From the NCBI GenBank assembly GCA_018242505.1, contig JAFEBU010000048.1, positions 1-64,000 on the forward strand: 64,000 nt of DNA, given 5' to 3'. Origin of the DNA: Pseudomonadota bacterium. Its GTDB lineage: Bacteria; Pseudomonadota; Alphaproteobacteria; Reyranellales; Reyranellaceae. A model generated the notes under the pieces. It saw only the letters and a list, made by a program, of their open reading frames with translations, was not told the DNA's origin and made no database searches. Position numbers and translations under genes: made by a program. Below, one piece after another: positions 26,372 through 35,154 of the stretch (positions within the stretch are counted from its first letter, which is position 1; every line of letters begins with the position of its first letter).

Positions 26372-27124
26372 ATGCTGCTTCATCATGCCTGGCGCTCAAG
26401 TGCTTCGCGCCGCGTTCGCCTTTGCCTGGCGGAAAAGGGACTCGCCTACGAGAGCCACGTCGTCGACATGGAAAGGATGGAGCACCATTCGCCCGAATAC
26501 CTGAAGGTCAATCCCAACGGCGTCGTTCCCACGCTGATCCTGGATGACGGCCGCTCGCTGCATGAGAGCGGCACTATCTGCGAATATCTGGACGAGACCT
26601 ATCCGGACCCGCCGTTGCGGCCGTCCGATTCCTATCAAAGGGCGGTCATGCGGAACTGGATCCGCCATGTCGACGGGTCGATCGGCAACCTCATCGTCTT
26701 CAACTGGGTCCATTCGCTGGCAAAGGTGGCGGCCAAATGGTCGGACGAGGAACTGGCGGAAAGGCTCAGGAAAGTGCCGAGCAGGGAGCGGCAGGAAGCG
26801 TGGTTCCGCGCCGCTCGCAAACCCTACACGGAAGAGGAGCGCGCCGAGGCCCGGCACAAGCTCGTGCTGCTGCTCGACAGGATGGAGGAGATGATCGGGC
26901 AGGGTCGATGGCTGGTGGGCGACGCCTACTCCATCGCCGATATCGCCGTGGTCCCGTTCGTGAAGCGCATCGACGAGGAGATCGCCCGACGAAACCAGCG
27001 CCGCGCGCCATCCCCGCGTCGCCCGGTGGTGGGCAGCGATCCAGGCGCGACCGGCCTTTGCCGAGGCGAAGATCGGGCCGTTTACGACGCCTTGAGCAGG
27101 AAGGGCTTGGCCTGGGCGTCGTAG
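26372..27124 (+). CDS. Glutathione S-transferase, C-terminus frameshifted
   Basis: The N-terminal thioredoxin-like domain (MLLHHAWRSSASRRVRLCLA, with VPTLILDDGRSLHESGTICEYLDE near residues 51-74) and the start of the helical domain are intact. Near 26981-26990 the frame changes: as written it ends ARRNQRRAPSPRR... and runs on to 27124, antisense into the next gene, whereas the frame two bases away encodes a family-like tail, PDETSAARHPRVARWWAAIQ then ARPAFAEAKIGPFTTP, stopping at 27095. A 2-nt loss in GCGCCC, or a sequencing error, would explain this. The start was set at the ATG at 26372, with GGGAG upstream. Confidence 0.75.
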   Translation: MLLHHAWRSSASRRVRLCLAEKGLAYESHVVDMERMEHHSPEYLKVNPNGVVPTLILDDGRSLHESGTICEYLDETYPDPPLRPSDSYQRAVMRNWIRHVDGSIGNLIVFNWVHSLAKVAAKWSDEELAERLRKVPSRERQEAWFRAARKPYTEEERAEARHKLVLLLDRMEEMIGQGRWLVGDAYSIADIAVVPFVKRIDEEIARRNQRRAPSPRRPVVGSDPGATGLCRGEDRAVYDALSRKGLAWAS

Positions 27125-27948
27125 TCGGGGTAGCCCAGCGTCGACCGCAACTCGGCCGGCGGCAGGGCGAGCTTGGTTTCCGACTCGCCGGCCGATATCG
27201 CGGCAAGGCCCGCTTTCATGCCCGCAATCGCCGGCGACAACATGCCGGTCGGAAAGGTGCCGATCTTGAAGCCGAGCGCCGCCGCCTCCTTCTGCGACGG
27301 CGTCGCGCGCGGCGCGCCGGGCGACAGAACGGCGAACGAGGGCTTGCCCTTGGCCGCGGCGACGGCGCGCTTGATCTCACTGTCGTCGGCCGGCGAATCG
27401 AGAAACAGGATGTCGGCGCCCTCCTCGACATACATCTCGATGCGCGCCACCGCCTCGTCGATGCCTTGCGTCGGCCGGCAGTCGGTGCGCGCCAGCACCA
27501 GGATGCCGGACTCCTTCGCCGCCGCGACTGCAGCGCGGATCTTCATGCGTGCTTCCTCGCGCAGCAGGCAGGGCTTGCCGGCGGCCGTGAGCGCCCGCGG
27601 CGTGATCTTGTCCTCGATCAGCACCGCCGCCGCACCGGCCCGGCCATAGGCGCGGACCGTCCGCTGCACGTTCATCGCATTGCCGTAGCCGTGATCGCCG
27701 TCGGCCAGCACCAGCAAGTCTGGCGCCGCGCCGCGCACCATGTTGAAGGATTCGAACATCTCGCCGAACGAGATCAAATCGAGATCGGGGCCGCCGAGAC
27801 GGCTTGCCGCAACGCAGGAGCCGGACAGAAAGGCCGTCTTGAATCCCGCACCGGCCGCAAGCTTGGCGGACAATCCGTCCCAGACAGCCGGCATGGCGAC
27901 AAAGCCGGGTTGGGCCAGGAGAGCACGCAGACGGTCGGGAGCGGTCAT
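27082..27948 (-). CDS. Isocitrate lyase/PEP mutase family lyase
   Basis: This 288-residue TIM-barrel enzyme has the magnesium-binding DGDHGYGN motif (residues 83-90) and the EDK motif at 112-114, followed by K126 and a catalytic-loop-like GKPCLLREEARMKI region. It lacks the KKCGH signature of true isocitrate lyase, so it is more likely an oxaloacetate decarboxylase, 2,3-dimethylmalate lyase or carboxyphosphonoenolpyruvate-type enzyme. The ATG at 27948 has an AAGGA ribosome site. The product splits or rearranges a C-C bond in a 2-oxo or malate-type acid. Confidence 0.87.
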   Translation of the reverse strand: MTAPDRLRALLAQPGFVAMPAVWDGLSAKLAAGAGFKTAFLSGSCVAASRLGGPDLDLISFGEMFESFNMVRGAAPDLLVLADGDHGYGNAMNVQRTVRAYGRAGAAAVLIEDKITPRALTAAGKPCLLREEARMKIRAAVAAAKESGILVLARTDCRPTQGIDEAVARIEMYVEEGADILFLDSPADDSEIKRAVAAAKGKPSFAVLSPGAPRATPSQKEAAALGFKIGTFPTGMLSPAIAGMKAGLAAISAGESETKLALPPAELRSTLGYPDYDAQAKPFLLKAS

Positions 27949-28076
27949 GTCGATATCCTTCACGAACAGATCGGATGGACGATAGGCTTTCGCCGCGCAA
28001 AAGGCCAAGCACTTGACCGCTTCCACGCCACTCCGCATCGTCTGTCAAAATCACAAGCCGGGAGGGGCAGCACGCG

Positions 28077-29327
28077 ATGACAGGCAAGACCGTCGCCAAC
28101 TTCAAATGGACGCCGTCGGCGACCTTGCCCGGGGAGCAGGCCTCGTTTGCCGGCGTCGGTTATGAAGAGATGGTCGGCCGCGCCCGCGAACTCGCACCGA
28201 AGATCGCGGCTCGGGCTGAGGCCTGCGAGAAGCTGCGTCGCCTGCCCGACGAGACCGAGCGCGAGCTACATGCGGCGGGCCTGTTCCGCATCGCCCAGCC
28301 CGCGCGCGTCGGCGGCGCCGAACTCGATGTCGGCATCTTCGTCGATGTCTGCGCCGAGATCGCGCGCGTGTGCCCCTCGACGGCATGGAACATCGGCAAC
28401 CTCGCCAGCCACCACTGGATGCTGGGCTACTTCCCGCCCGAAACCCAATCCGAGCTGTGGGATGTCTCGACCGACGTCCTGATCGCCACATCGCTGGTCT
28501 TTCCGGCCGGCCGCGGCCGCAAGGTCGACGGCGGCTACGAAGTTTCCGGCCGCTGGCCGCTCTCCTCCGGCGTCGACAATTCCGACTGGAACCTGCTCGC
28601 TTTCATGGTCCGCGAGCGCGACGACGGGCCGCCGGTCGACCAAAGGCTCGCGCTTGTGCATCGTTCGCAATACGAGATCATCGACACCTGGCATGCGGCC
28701 GGCCTGTGCGGCACCGGCTCGAAGGACGTGGCGACCAAGAACCTGTTCGTGCCCGAGCGCCGCACGATCACGGCCTGGGCGATGAACGGCAAACCGCATC
28801 CGGGATCGTCGATAAACGACACGCCGCTGTTCCGCCTGCCCCTGCTGGCGCTCGGTCCGTACGTCCTGTCGGGCGTCATGCTCGGATGCGCCCAGGGTGC
28901 CTGGGAAACAACGGTGGCAGCCGCCGCCAAGCGCAACGCGACGATGACCGGCCAGCCTGTGGCCGCGAGCCAATCGATCCAGATCAAGGTTGCTGAAGCG
29001 GCGGCGCGCATCGATGCCGCGAAGCTGATGATGCGAGAGGCGTGCGCTCACGCCATGACCGTGGCCAGGGCCGGACGCGAGCCCACACACGGGGACAAGG
29101 TCCGGTATCGGCGCGACGCCTTCTTCTCGGTGCGCCTCTGCCTGGAGGCCGTCGATATCCTGATGGGCATCGCGGGATCCAGCGGCCTTTATCTCACCAG
29201 CAACATGCAGCGGCTGTTCCGCGACGCCCACGCGGCCAACGCCCATGTGATGTTCTCTCCCGACGTGCAGGGCGGCCTGTTCGGCCAGCACGCACTCGGC
29301 CTCCCGGGACCGCCGCCGCTGCTCTGA
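28077..29327 (+). CDS. Acyl-CoA-dehydrogenase-like flavin monooxygenase
   Basis: This 416-residue protein has the acyl-CoA dehydrogenase fold: N-terminal helices (about 30-110), central beta domain (WPLSSGVDNSDWNL near 160), and a C-terminal four-helix domain of the Acyl_CoA_dh_2 type (about 255-400). The catalytic glutamate of true dehydrogenases is not evident, and the sequence follows the HsaA/HpaB-like or DszC/nitroalkane-type two-component monooxygenase branch. Reduced FMN would come from a separate reductase. It is followed 65 nt later by the binding protein of a Liv-type transporter. Confidence 0.83.
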   Translation: MTGKTVANFKWTPSATLPGEQASFAGVGYEEMVGRARELAPKIAARAEACEKLRRLPDETERELHAAGLFRIAQPARVGGAELDVGIFVDVCAEIARVCPSTAWNIGNLASHHWMLGYFPPETQSELWDVSTDVLIATSLVFPAGRGRKVDGGYEVSGRWPLSSGVDNSDWNLLAFMVRERDDGPPVDQRLALVHRSQYEIIDTWHAAGLCGTGSKDVATKNLFVPERRTITAWAMNGKPHPGSSINDTPLFRLPLLALGPYVLSGVMLGCAQGAWETTVAAAAKRNATMTGQPVAASQSIQIKVAEAAARIDAAKLMMREACAHAMTVARAGREPTHGDKVRYRRDAFFSVRLCLEAVDILMGIAGSSGLYLTSNMQRLFRDAHAANAHVMFSPDVQGGLFGQHALGLPGPPPLL

Positions 29328-29392
29328 CCGGCCGTTGTCACGCAAGCTTCCGCAAGGTTAGGATCGAAACAACAATACCGGGAGGGAACGAA

Positions 29393-30649
29393 ATGCTGAT
29401 CGAGCGTCGCAAATTTGGAAAGCTGGCTGCGGCTGGCGCTGCCGCAAGCCTTGCCGGTACGGCCCGGGCCGACACCAAGCCTTTCACCATCGGCTTCGGC
29501 ATGGCGCTGACCGGCAGCCTCGCGCCCAACGGCAAGTCGGCGCTGCTCGGCATGCAGATCTGGGAGGAGGACATCAATGCCCGCGGCGGTCTGCTCGGCC
29601 GGCCGGTGAAGCTGGTCTACTACGACGACGCCTCCAACCCGTCCAATGTCCCCGGCATCTACACCAAACTGCTCGACATCGATAAGGTCGACATCGTCAC
29701 CAGCGGCTACGCCACCAACATGATCGCGCCGGCGATGCCGGTCGTCATGCAGCACGATCGTACTTTCTTCTCGCTGCTGGGACTCGCGGTGAATTCGGAG
29801 TTCCACTATCCGCGCTATTTCTCGGTGACGCCGACCGGCGGGCCGAACCCCAAGCGGGCCTTCTCCGATGCCTTCTTCGGCGTGGCGATGGAACAGAACC
29901 CCAAACCGCACACGCTGGCCATCACCGGCGCCGACGCCGAGTTTCCGCGCAACGCGCTCGACGGCGTGCGTGCCACCGCCAAGGAGCTTGGTCTCAAGAT
30001 CGTCTACGACAAGACCTATCCGCCCAACACGCCCGACTATTCGCCGGTGGTGCGCGCAGTGGCGGCCACCAACCCGGACATCTACTTCTCGGCATCCTAT
30101 CCGGCCGATACGGTGGGCATCATCCGCGCCGCGCACGAGGTCGGCTTCAAGCCCAAGCTGTTCGGCGGAGGCATGGTCGGCCTGCAGGCGACCGCCATCA
30201 AGACGCAGCTCGGGCCGCTCCTGAACGGCATCGTCACCTACGATTTCTGGCTGCCCTGGGCCGGCTTCGCGACCGACGAAGGGCGCGCGCTGATCAAGAA
30301 GTACCAGGCGAAGTCGGCCGCAGCCGGCGTCGATCTTCTCGGCTACTACCTGCCGCCCTTCGGCTACGCCCTTTGCCAGATCGTTGAGCAGGCGGTGAAG
30401 GCGACCGGCGGCACCAATGACGACAAGCTCGCCGACTATGCCCGCAAGGCCACGTTCAAGACCGTGGCCGGCGACGTCAAGTTCAACGCCGAGGGCGAGT
30501 GGGTCGAATCACAGGTCATGGCGGTGCAGTTCCAGGGCGTTTCCGGAAACGGCGTCGACCAGTTCCGCGAGCCCAAGACCGAGGTGATCCTGTGGCCGAA
30601 GAAGTACGCCACGGGCAAGATCATCTACCCCTACGATCCGGGCAAATAA
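29393..30649 (+). CDS. Branched-chain-type ABC transporter substrate-binding protein
   Basis: This 418-residue Peripla_BP_6-type protein has a twin-arginine-like signal (ERRKFGKLAAAGAAASLAGT, residues 4-23; cleavage near ARA, about 26). INARGGLLGRPVKLVYYDD is the classical LivK motif. The ATG has a GGGAGG ribosome site. It converges on the rest of the transporter (LivF/G/M/H on the minus strand), with 7 nt between the stops, so the binding protein is on a separate transcript from its probable permease. It is co-directional with the flavin monooxygenase gene. Confidence 0.9.
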   Translation: MLIERRKFGKLAAAGAAASLAGTARADTKPFTIGFGMALTGSLAPNGKSALLGMQIWEEDINARGGLLGRPVKLVYYDDASNPSNVPGIYTKLLDIDKVDIVTSGYATNMIAPAMPVVMQHDRTFFSLLGLAVNSEFHYPRYFSVTPTGGPNPKRAFSDAFFGVAMEQNPKPHTLAITGADAEFPRNALDGVRATAKELGLKIVYDKTYPPNTPDYSPVVRAVAATNPDIYFSASYPADTVGIIRAAHEVGFKPKLFGGGMVGLQATAIKTQLGPLLNGIVTYDFWLPWAGFATDEGRALIKKYQAKSAAAGVDLLGYYLPPFGYALCQIVEQAVKATGGTNDDKLADYARKATFKTVAGDVKFNAEGEWVESQVMAVQFQGVSGNGVDQFREPKTEVILWPKKYATGKIIYPYDPGK

Positions 30650-30656
30650 CCCGGCC

Positions 30657-31388
30657 TTACGCGCCGAGATAGAATTCCCGGATCAGTTCGTTGTTGTTGA
30701 GCGCTTCGGCCGACTCGCCCTCGAAGGCGATGCGGCCGTGGACGATCACATAGCCGCGATCGGCGATGCGCACCGCCTGGGTGAAGTTCTGCTCGGCCAT
30801 CAGGACGGTCAGGTTGAAGCCCTCCTTCAGTTCCTTGATCTTGTCGATGGTCCGTTTGACCAGGAGCGGCGCCAGGCCGACCGACGGCTCGTCGATCAGC
30901 AGGATGCGCGGCGAAGACATCAGTGCGCGCGCCAGCGCCAGCATCTGCTGCTCGCCGCCGCTCATGCTGCCGGCGAGCTGACGCGCCCGCTCCTTCAGCC
31001 GCGGGAAGGTCTCGAAACAGAAGTCGAGATTGCGGGCGATGGCCGAGCGCGCCGTCGGCCGATAGGCGCCCAGCAGCAGGTTCTCGGTCACCGTCTGCTT
31101 GGGGAACAGTCGCCGCCCCTCGGGCACGAAGGCAATGCCGAGATCGACGATCTCCTCCGTCGAACGGCCCACCAGCTCGTGCGCCACCCCGTCGATGGTC
31201 GCGGTGATCCGTCCGGCCGACGGCCGCACGATGCCCATGATCGACTTCATGAGGGTCGACTTGCCGTTGCCGTTGGTCCCGAGCAACGCCACCGTTTCGC
31301 CCTCGCCGACCGAGAGCGAGACGTCCTCCAGCACGCGCACGGCGCCGTAGCCTGCGTCGATATTGGCGAGGACGAGGCTACTCGCCAA
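30657..31388 (-). CDS. ABC transporter ATPase (LivF type), second set
   Basis: This 243-residue ATPase has Walker A GTNGNGKST at residues 37-45, the signature MSGGEQQ, and Walker B ILLIDEPSVGLAP. The asparagine in GTNGNGKST is a common LivF variant. The start is a TTG at 31388 that overlaps the LivG-type stop by 11 nt; no ATG or GTG lies nearby. It is the last gene of the second transporter operon. Confidence 0.9.
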   Translation of the reverse strand: MASSLVLANIDAGYGAVRVLEDVSLSVGEGETVALLGTNGNGKSTLMKSIMGIVRPSAGRITATIDGVAHELVGRSTEEIVDLGIAFVPEGRRLFPKQTVTENLLLGAYRPTARSAIARNLDFCFETFPRLKERARQLAGSMSGGEQQMLALARALMSSPRILLIDEPSVGLAPLLVKRTIDKIKELKEGFNLTVLMAEQNFTQAVRIADRGYVIVHGRIAFEGESAEALNNNELIREFYLGA

Positions 31389-32112
31389 GATAGGCCCTCA
31401 CGACCTCGGCGTCGCGCACGACATCGGCCGGCCGGCCATCGGCGATCTTGCGGCCGGCAACGAGCACGGCGAGCCGCTGCGAGAACTGCATCACCGCTCG
31501 CATGATGTGCTCGATCATGATCACGGTCACACCCTGGCCGTTCAGCCGGAACAGGAGCGCGATGATCTCGTCGACCTCGGCGTGCGAGAGCCCTGCCATG
31601 ACCTCGTCGGCGAACAGGAGCCTGGGCTGGGCGGCCATGGCGCGCGCCAGCTCGAGCTTGCGCATCTCGATCTGGGTCAGGTCGCGCGGCAAGCGGTGCG
31701 CCTTGTCGGCAAGTCCCACTTCGGCCAGGAGGTCGCGACAGCGCGCATCGATCGCCGGGCCGGCAAGGCCGCCCCCGGCGCGCGCATTGACGGCATAGAG
31801 AATGGGAATGCGAAGATTCTCGGCAAGAGACAGCGTTCCGAACGGCCGCGGCAACTGGAAGCTCCGAGCCAGGCCGCCGCGCGTGCGTTGGTGGGCCGTC
31901 AGGCCATCCAGCGCCTTGCCGGCAAAGCGCACGCTGCCGAGCTCATGACGCAAGGTCCCGCAGATGCAGTTCACCAGCGTCGACTTGCCCGAGCCGTTGG
32001 GACCGATCAGGCCGAGCCGCTCCCCTTCCTGTACGTCGAGGTCGATCGCCTCCAAGGCGGTGAAGCCACCGAAGCGCTTGCCCAGCCCCGAGATCTGCAG
32101 GAGCGGCGTCAT
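31378..32112 (-). CDS. ABC transporter ATPase (LivG type), second set
   Basis: This 244-residue ATPase has Walker A GPNGSGKST at residues 37-45 and Walker B LLFADEVMAGL. The ABC signature is degenerate (LTQIEMRKLELARAM), a variation seen in many LivG proteins. Its ATG overlaps the LivM-type stop by 4 nt (ATGA), implying translational coupling. Confidence 0.9.
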   Translation of the reverse strand: MTPLLQISGLGKRFGGFTALEAIDLDVQEGERLGLIGPNGSGKSTLVNCICGTLRHELGSVRFAGKALDGLTAHQRTRGGLARSFQLPRPFGTLSLAENLRIPILYAVNARAGGGLAGPAIDARCRDLLAEVGLADKAHRLPRDLTQIEMRKLELARAMAAQPRLLFADEVMAGLSHAEVDEIIALLFRLNGQGVTVIMIEHIMRAVMQFSQRLAVLVAGRKIADGRPADVVRDAEVVRAYLGE

Positions 32113-33083
32113 CGCCGCCTCCGGAACAGGCCGACGATGCCCTCAGGGGCGAGGATCACGAACACCACCAGCAGCACCCCCGCGACCAGCACGTTCGCCG
32201 CCGAGGAGATGGTGACCCTTATATATTCCTGCAGGCCGCCGACCAGGACTGCGCCGACGACCGGCCCCAGCCAGCTCGACGTCCCGCCGATCAGCGGCAT
32301 GGCGATCGCATTGACCGCGTAGTTCAGGCTGAATCCGGAGGCCGGATCGAGATAGGTGACATAATAAGGCAGCGGCGCACCGGCCATGCCCATGAAGCCG
32401 CCCGAAAGCACGGTCGCGATCAGCTTGAGTCTGAGTGTCGGCACGCCCGAAGCTTCCGCCGCCCCCTCGTCGTCGCGGATGGCGGCAAATCCATAGCCCA
32501 GCGCCGAGTGCTCGATGGCGCGCGCCGTCGCCAGCGCGATCACGCACAGTCCAAGCATGAGCAGGAACAGATACTGGATGTAGTCTCCGCCGATCAGCGG
32601 CGCCACCCGCGGGCGCAGCACATAGGCGCCACGCGCACCGCCCACGTAGTCCCAGTTGGTGATCAAGGTCTGCACGACGACCGCGAGCGCGAGCGTGGCG
32701 ATGGAGAAGAAGATGCCGCGAAGGCGCAGCGTCAGGTATCCGGTGCCGAGTCCCACCAGGCCGGCCACGATGCCGCCTACCACCATCATGATCGGCAGAG
32801 GCAGGCTCGGCGCGAGCTTGTACAGCACCACGGTCGAATAGGCGCCAAGGGCGAAGAATGCCGTGATGCCAAAATTCACGTACCCGGTATAGCCGCCCAG
32901 AATGTTCCAGGCGGTGCCCAGCACGATGTACTGCACGACGACATAGGCAGCGAAGAAGGCGTAGCTGATATTCAACCAGCGTCCGGCTCCGAACAGGAGG
33001 GCCGCCACGCAGACGAGCGCCAGCACGAACGGCACGCTGCCCATTCGTGGGGCCGCAACCGCCTTATCGGCCAAGGATACCAC
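32109..33083 (-). CDS. ABC transporter permease (LivM type), second set
   Basis: This permease of about 324 residues has roughly ten hydrophobic segments and the motif GGYTGYVNFGITAFFALGAY typical of LivM. The start is uncertain: the GTG at 33083 overlaps the LivH-type stop by 20 nt, with a TTG at 33098 or 33074 as alternatives. It pairs with the LivH-type subunit to form the membrane channel. Confidence 0.88.
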   Translation of the reverse strand: MVSLADKAVAAPRMGSVPFVLALVCVAALLFGAGRWLNISYAFFAAYVVVQYIVLGTAWNILGGYTGYVNFGITAFFALGAYSTVVLYKLAPSLPLPIMMVVGGIVAGLVGLGTGYLTLRLRGIFFSIATLALAVVVQTLITNWDYVGGARGAYVLRPRVAPLIGGDYIQYLFLLMLGLCVIALATARAIEHSALGYGFAAIRDDEGAAEASGVPTLRLKLIATVLSGGFMGMAGAPLPYYVTYLDPASGFSLNYAVNAIAMPLIGGTSSWLGPVVGAVLVGGLQEYIRVTISSAANVLVAGVLLVVFVILAPEGIVGLFRRRR

Positions 33084-33939
33084 TGGGCCGCACCGCAAGC
33101 GTCACGAGGAGAACGCCGAACGACACCGCCGGCGCCCAGGAAGGCCCGAAGAAGGTCGAGGTGAGACTCTCGACCACGCCCAGCGTCACTGCCGCGATCA
33201 CCATGCCGGAAAAGCTGCCCAGCCCGCCCAACACGCAGATCGCGAAGACGCGGCCGATATATTCGCGGCCGATCGACGGCTCGACCGGCTGGATGATGAT
33301 CAGGATGGCGCCGGCAATTGCTGCGGTCGCGAAAGAAATGCCGAACGCCACGCGCTTGATCCGCGTGGGATTGGCCGCCATCAGGCGCAGCGCAAGCTGA
33401 TCCTGCGCCACCGCCTCGATCGCCCGGCCGAGAAAGCTGCGTGACAGGAAGATTTGGAGGCCCACGACCATGATCATCGACACCAGGAAGGGAACCAGCA
33501 GGCGCAGCGGCAGCTCGATCCAGCCGAAGTGAAGGCTGGGCCCGATGTAACGGGCCTGCACCAGGCGGTAATCGACACCGAAGATCAGCACCAGTGCCAC
33601 TTCGGTGATGAACAGCAGGCCGAAGAAGAATGACAGGCCGCCCAACGACTGATCCTGCCGTCGCTCGAAGGCGACATAGTAGATCTGGTAGACGACCGCG
33701 CCGAGCGCATAGAAGGCCGGCAGCGCGATCACTGCCGCCAGGATCGGATCCATCCCCAGCACGGTGTTGGCGAAATAGGCGACATAGGAGCCGAGCAGGA
33801 TGAAGCCCGGGTGCGCGATGTTCACGATGTCCAGCATGCCGAAGGAGATCGCCACGCCGATCGAGACAGCAGCGTAGAACCCTCCCAGCAACAGCCCGGA
33901 AATCACTGCATTCGTCAGCAGATCGAGCGAGGCATCCAT
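33064..33939 (-). CDS. ABC transporter permease (LivH type), second set
   Basis: This 291-residue permease has about eight hydrophobic segments and the family motif MLDIVNIAHPGFILLGSY near residues 34-51. The ATG at 33939 gives the usual N-terminus (MDASLDLLTNAVISGLLLGG); the longer frame upstream is polar and basic. It is the first gene of the minus-strand operon and is divergent from the luciferase-like gene, so the 185 nt between them should hold both promoters. Confidence 0.9.
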   Translation of the reverse strand: MDASLDLLTNAVISGLLLGGFYAAVSIGVAISFGMLDIVNIAHPGFILLGSYVAYFANTVLGMDPILAAVIALPAFYALGAVVYQIYYVAFERRQDQSLGGLSFFFGLLFITEVALVLIFGVDYRLVQARYIGPSLHFGWIELPLRLLVPFLVSMIMVVGLQIFLSRSFLGRAIEAVAQDQLALRLMAANPTRIKRVAFGISFATAAIAGAILIIIQPVEPSIGREYIGRVFAICVLGGLGSFSGMVIAAVTLGVVESLTSTFFGPSWAPAVSFGVLLVTLAVRPSGILGR

Positions 33940-34124
33940 GGGCCGGTCAATCCGCCAGCAAGGCAAACCGGCGGCGCGGCCACTTCGACATCGTTGTTCC
34001 TCCCATACGCGGCGATTTTTCGCCTTTCGCTTGCAGTCTGCGCCAGACCGGGGATCGTTGCCTAGTGCTGATTTGCAGGATCGGTTAGGGTCTCTCTCGA
34101 CCAACGAAAAGAGCGGCGAAGGAC

Positions 34125-35114
34125 ATGCGGTTCGGATTGTTTGGCGGCGCCAGGACCAAGCGCAGCATCGGCCTCGAAGACAGCCAGGGTTACGAGAGCT
34201 TCATCGAATACGTGGTCGAGGCCGATCGCCTGGGCTTCGCCCAACTCTTCATGGTCGAGCATCATTTCACCGGACAGGGCCAGGTCTCCGCGTCGATGAC
34301 GGTGCTGGCCTATCTCGCCGCCCGGACCCGGAACATCCGGCTCGGCACCGCGGTCGTCGTTCTGCCCTGGCACAATCCGGTGCTGATCGCCGAGCAGGTG
34401 GCCACGCTCGATCTCCTGACCGGCGGTCGGGTCGACTTCGGCGTCGGCAAGGGCTATCGCAAGGCCGAGTTCGACGGCTTCTGCATTCCCATGGCCGAGG
34501 CGACCGAGCGCTTCGACGAAGCCATGGAGATCATCCGCAAGGCGTGGACGACCGAGGGACGGTTCAGCCATCACGGCCAACGCTGGCACTACGACAACAT
34601 CGTGGTCGAACCCGAACCGCTGCAGCGCCCGCATCCGCCACTGTGGCTGGCTGCCGGCAGCCGCGACAGCATCCGACGGGCGGCGCGCGAGGGCTACAAC
34701 CTGCTGCTCGACCAGCTTGCCCAGGTCGATCAGATCGTCGAGCGCATCGCGATCTTTCGCGAGGAATGCGCGCATGTCGGCCGCGCCTATGACCCGGCCA
34801 TGGTGGCGACGGCCAGACCCCTGCAGATGATTCACCACGAAGACGAACGCGCGCAGGCTTACGAGGTCCGCAAGCGGGTGTTGGCCACGATCGGCGATCT
34901 GGCACGCGACACGCTTCCCGACCGGGTCGAAGACGATACGGCGCCGCTGCTCGGCCTGCCCGAGGAAGTGATCGCCCGATTGAAGGCGCTCGAAGCCGGC
35001 GGCGCCACCAACATCCTGCTGGTCGATCCCAATGCATCGGTCGCCAACCTGCGCGCCTTCGCGCGCGAGGTCATGCCGGCCTTCCAGCCGGCGCGGCCGG
35101 CCAGCGCCGCCTGA
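34125..35114 (+). CDS. LLM-class flavin-dependent oxidoreductase (luciferase-like)
   Basis: This 329-residue TIM-barrel protein has the luciferase-like signature LFMVEHHFTGQGQVSAS (about residues 42-58) and the RNIRLGTAVVVLPWHNPV segment, followed by a conserved LTGGRVDFGVGKGY element. Family members are FMN- or F420-dependent monooxygenases or dehydrogenases. It lies beside a Liv-type transporter and a GMC oxidoreductase, so it probably oxidises the imported compound. The substrate is unknown. Confidence 0.9.
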   Translation: MRFGLFGGARTKRSIGLEDSQGYESFIEYVVEADRLGFAQLFMVEHHFTGQGQVSASMTVLAYLAARTRNIRLGTAVVVLPWHNPVLIAEQVATLDLLTGGRVDFGVGKGYRKAEFDGFCIPMAEATERFDEAMEIIRKAWTTEGRFSHHGQRWHYDNIVVEPEPLQRPHPPLWLAAGSRDSIRRAAREGYNLLLDQLAQVDQIVERIAIFREECAHVGRAYDPAMVATARPLQMIHHEDERAQAYEVRKRVLATIGDLARDTLPDRVEDDTAPLLGLPEEVIARLKALEAGGATNILLVDPNASVANLRAFAREVMPAFQPARPASAA

Positions 35115-35154
35115 CGCAAAAGAAAGAAATGCTTCATCGGGGGAAACAGGGCGA

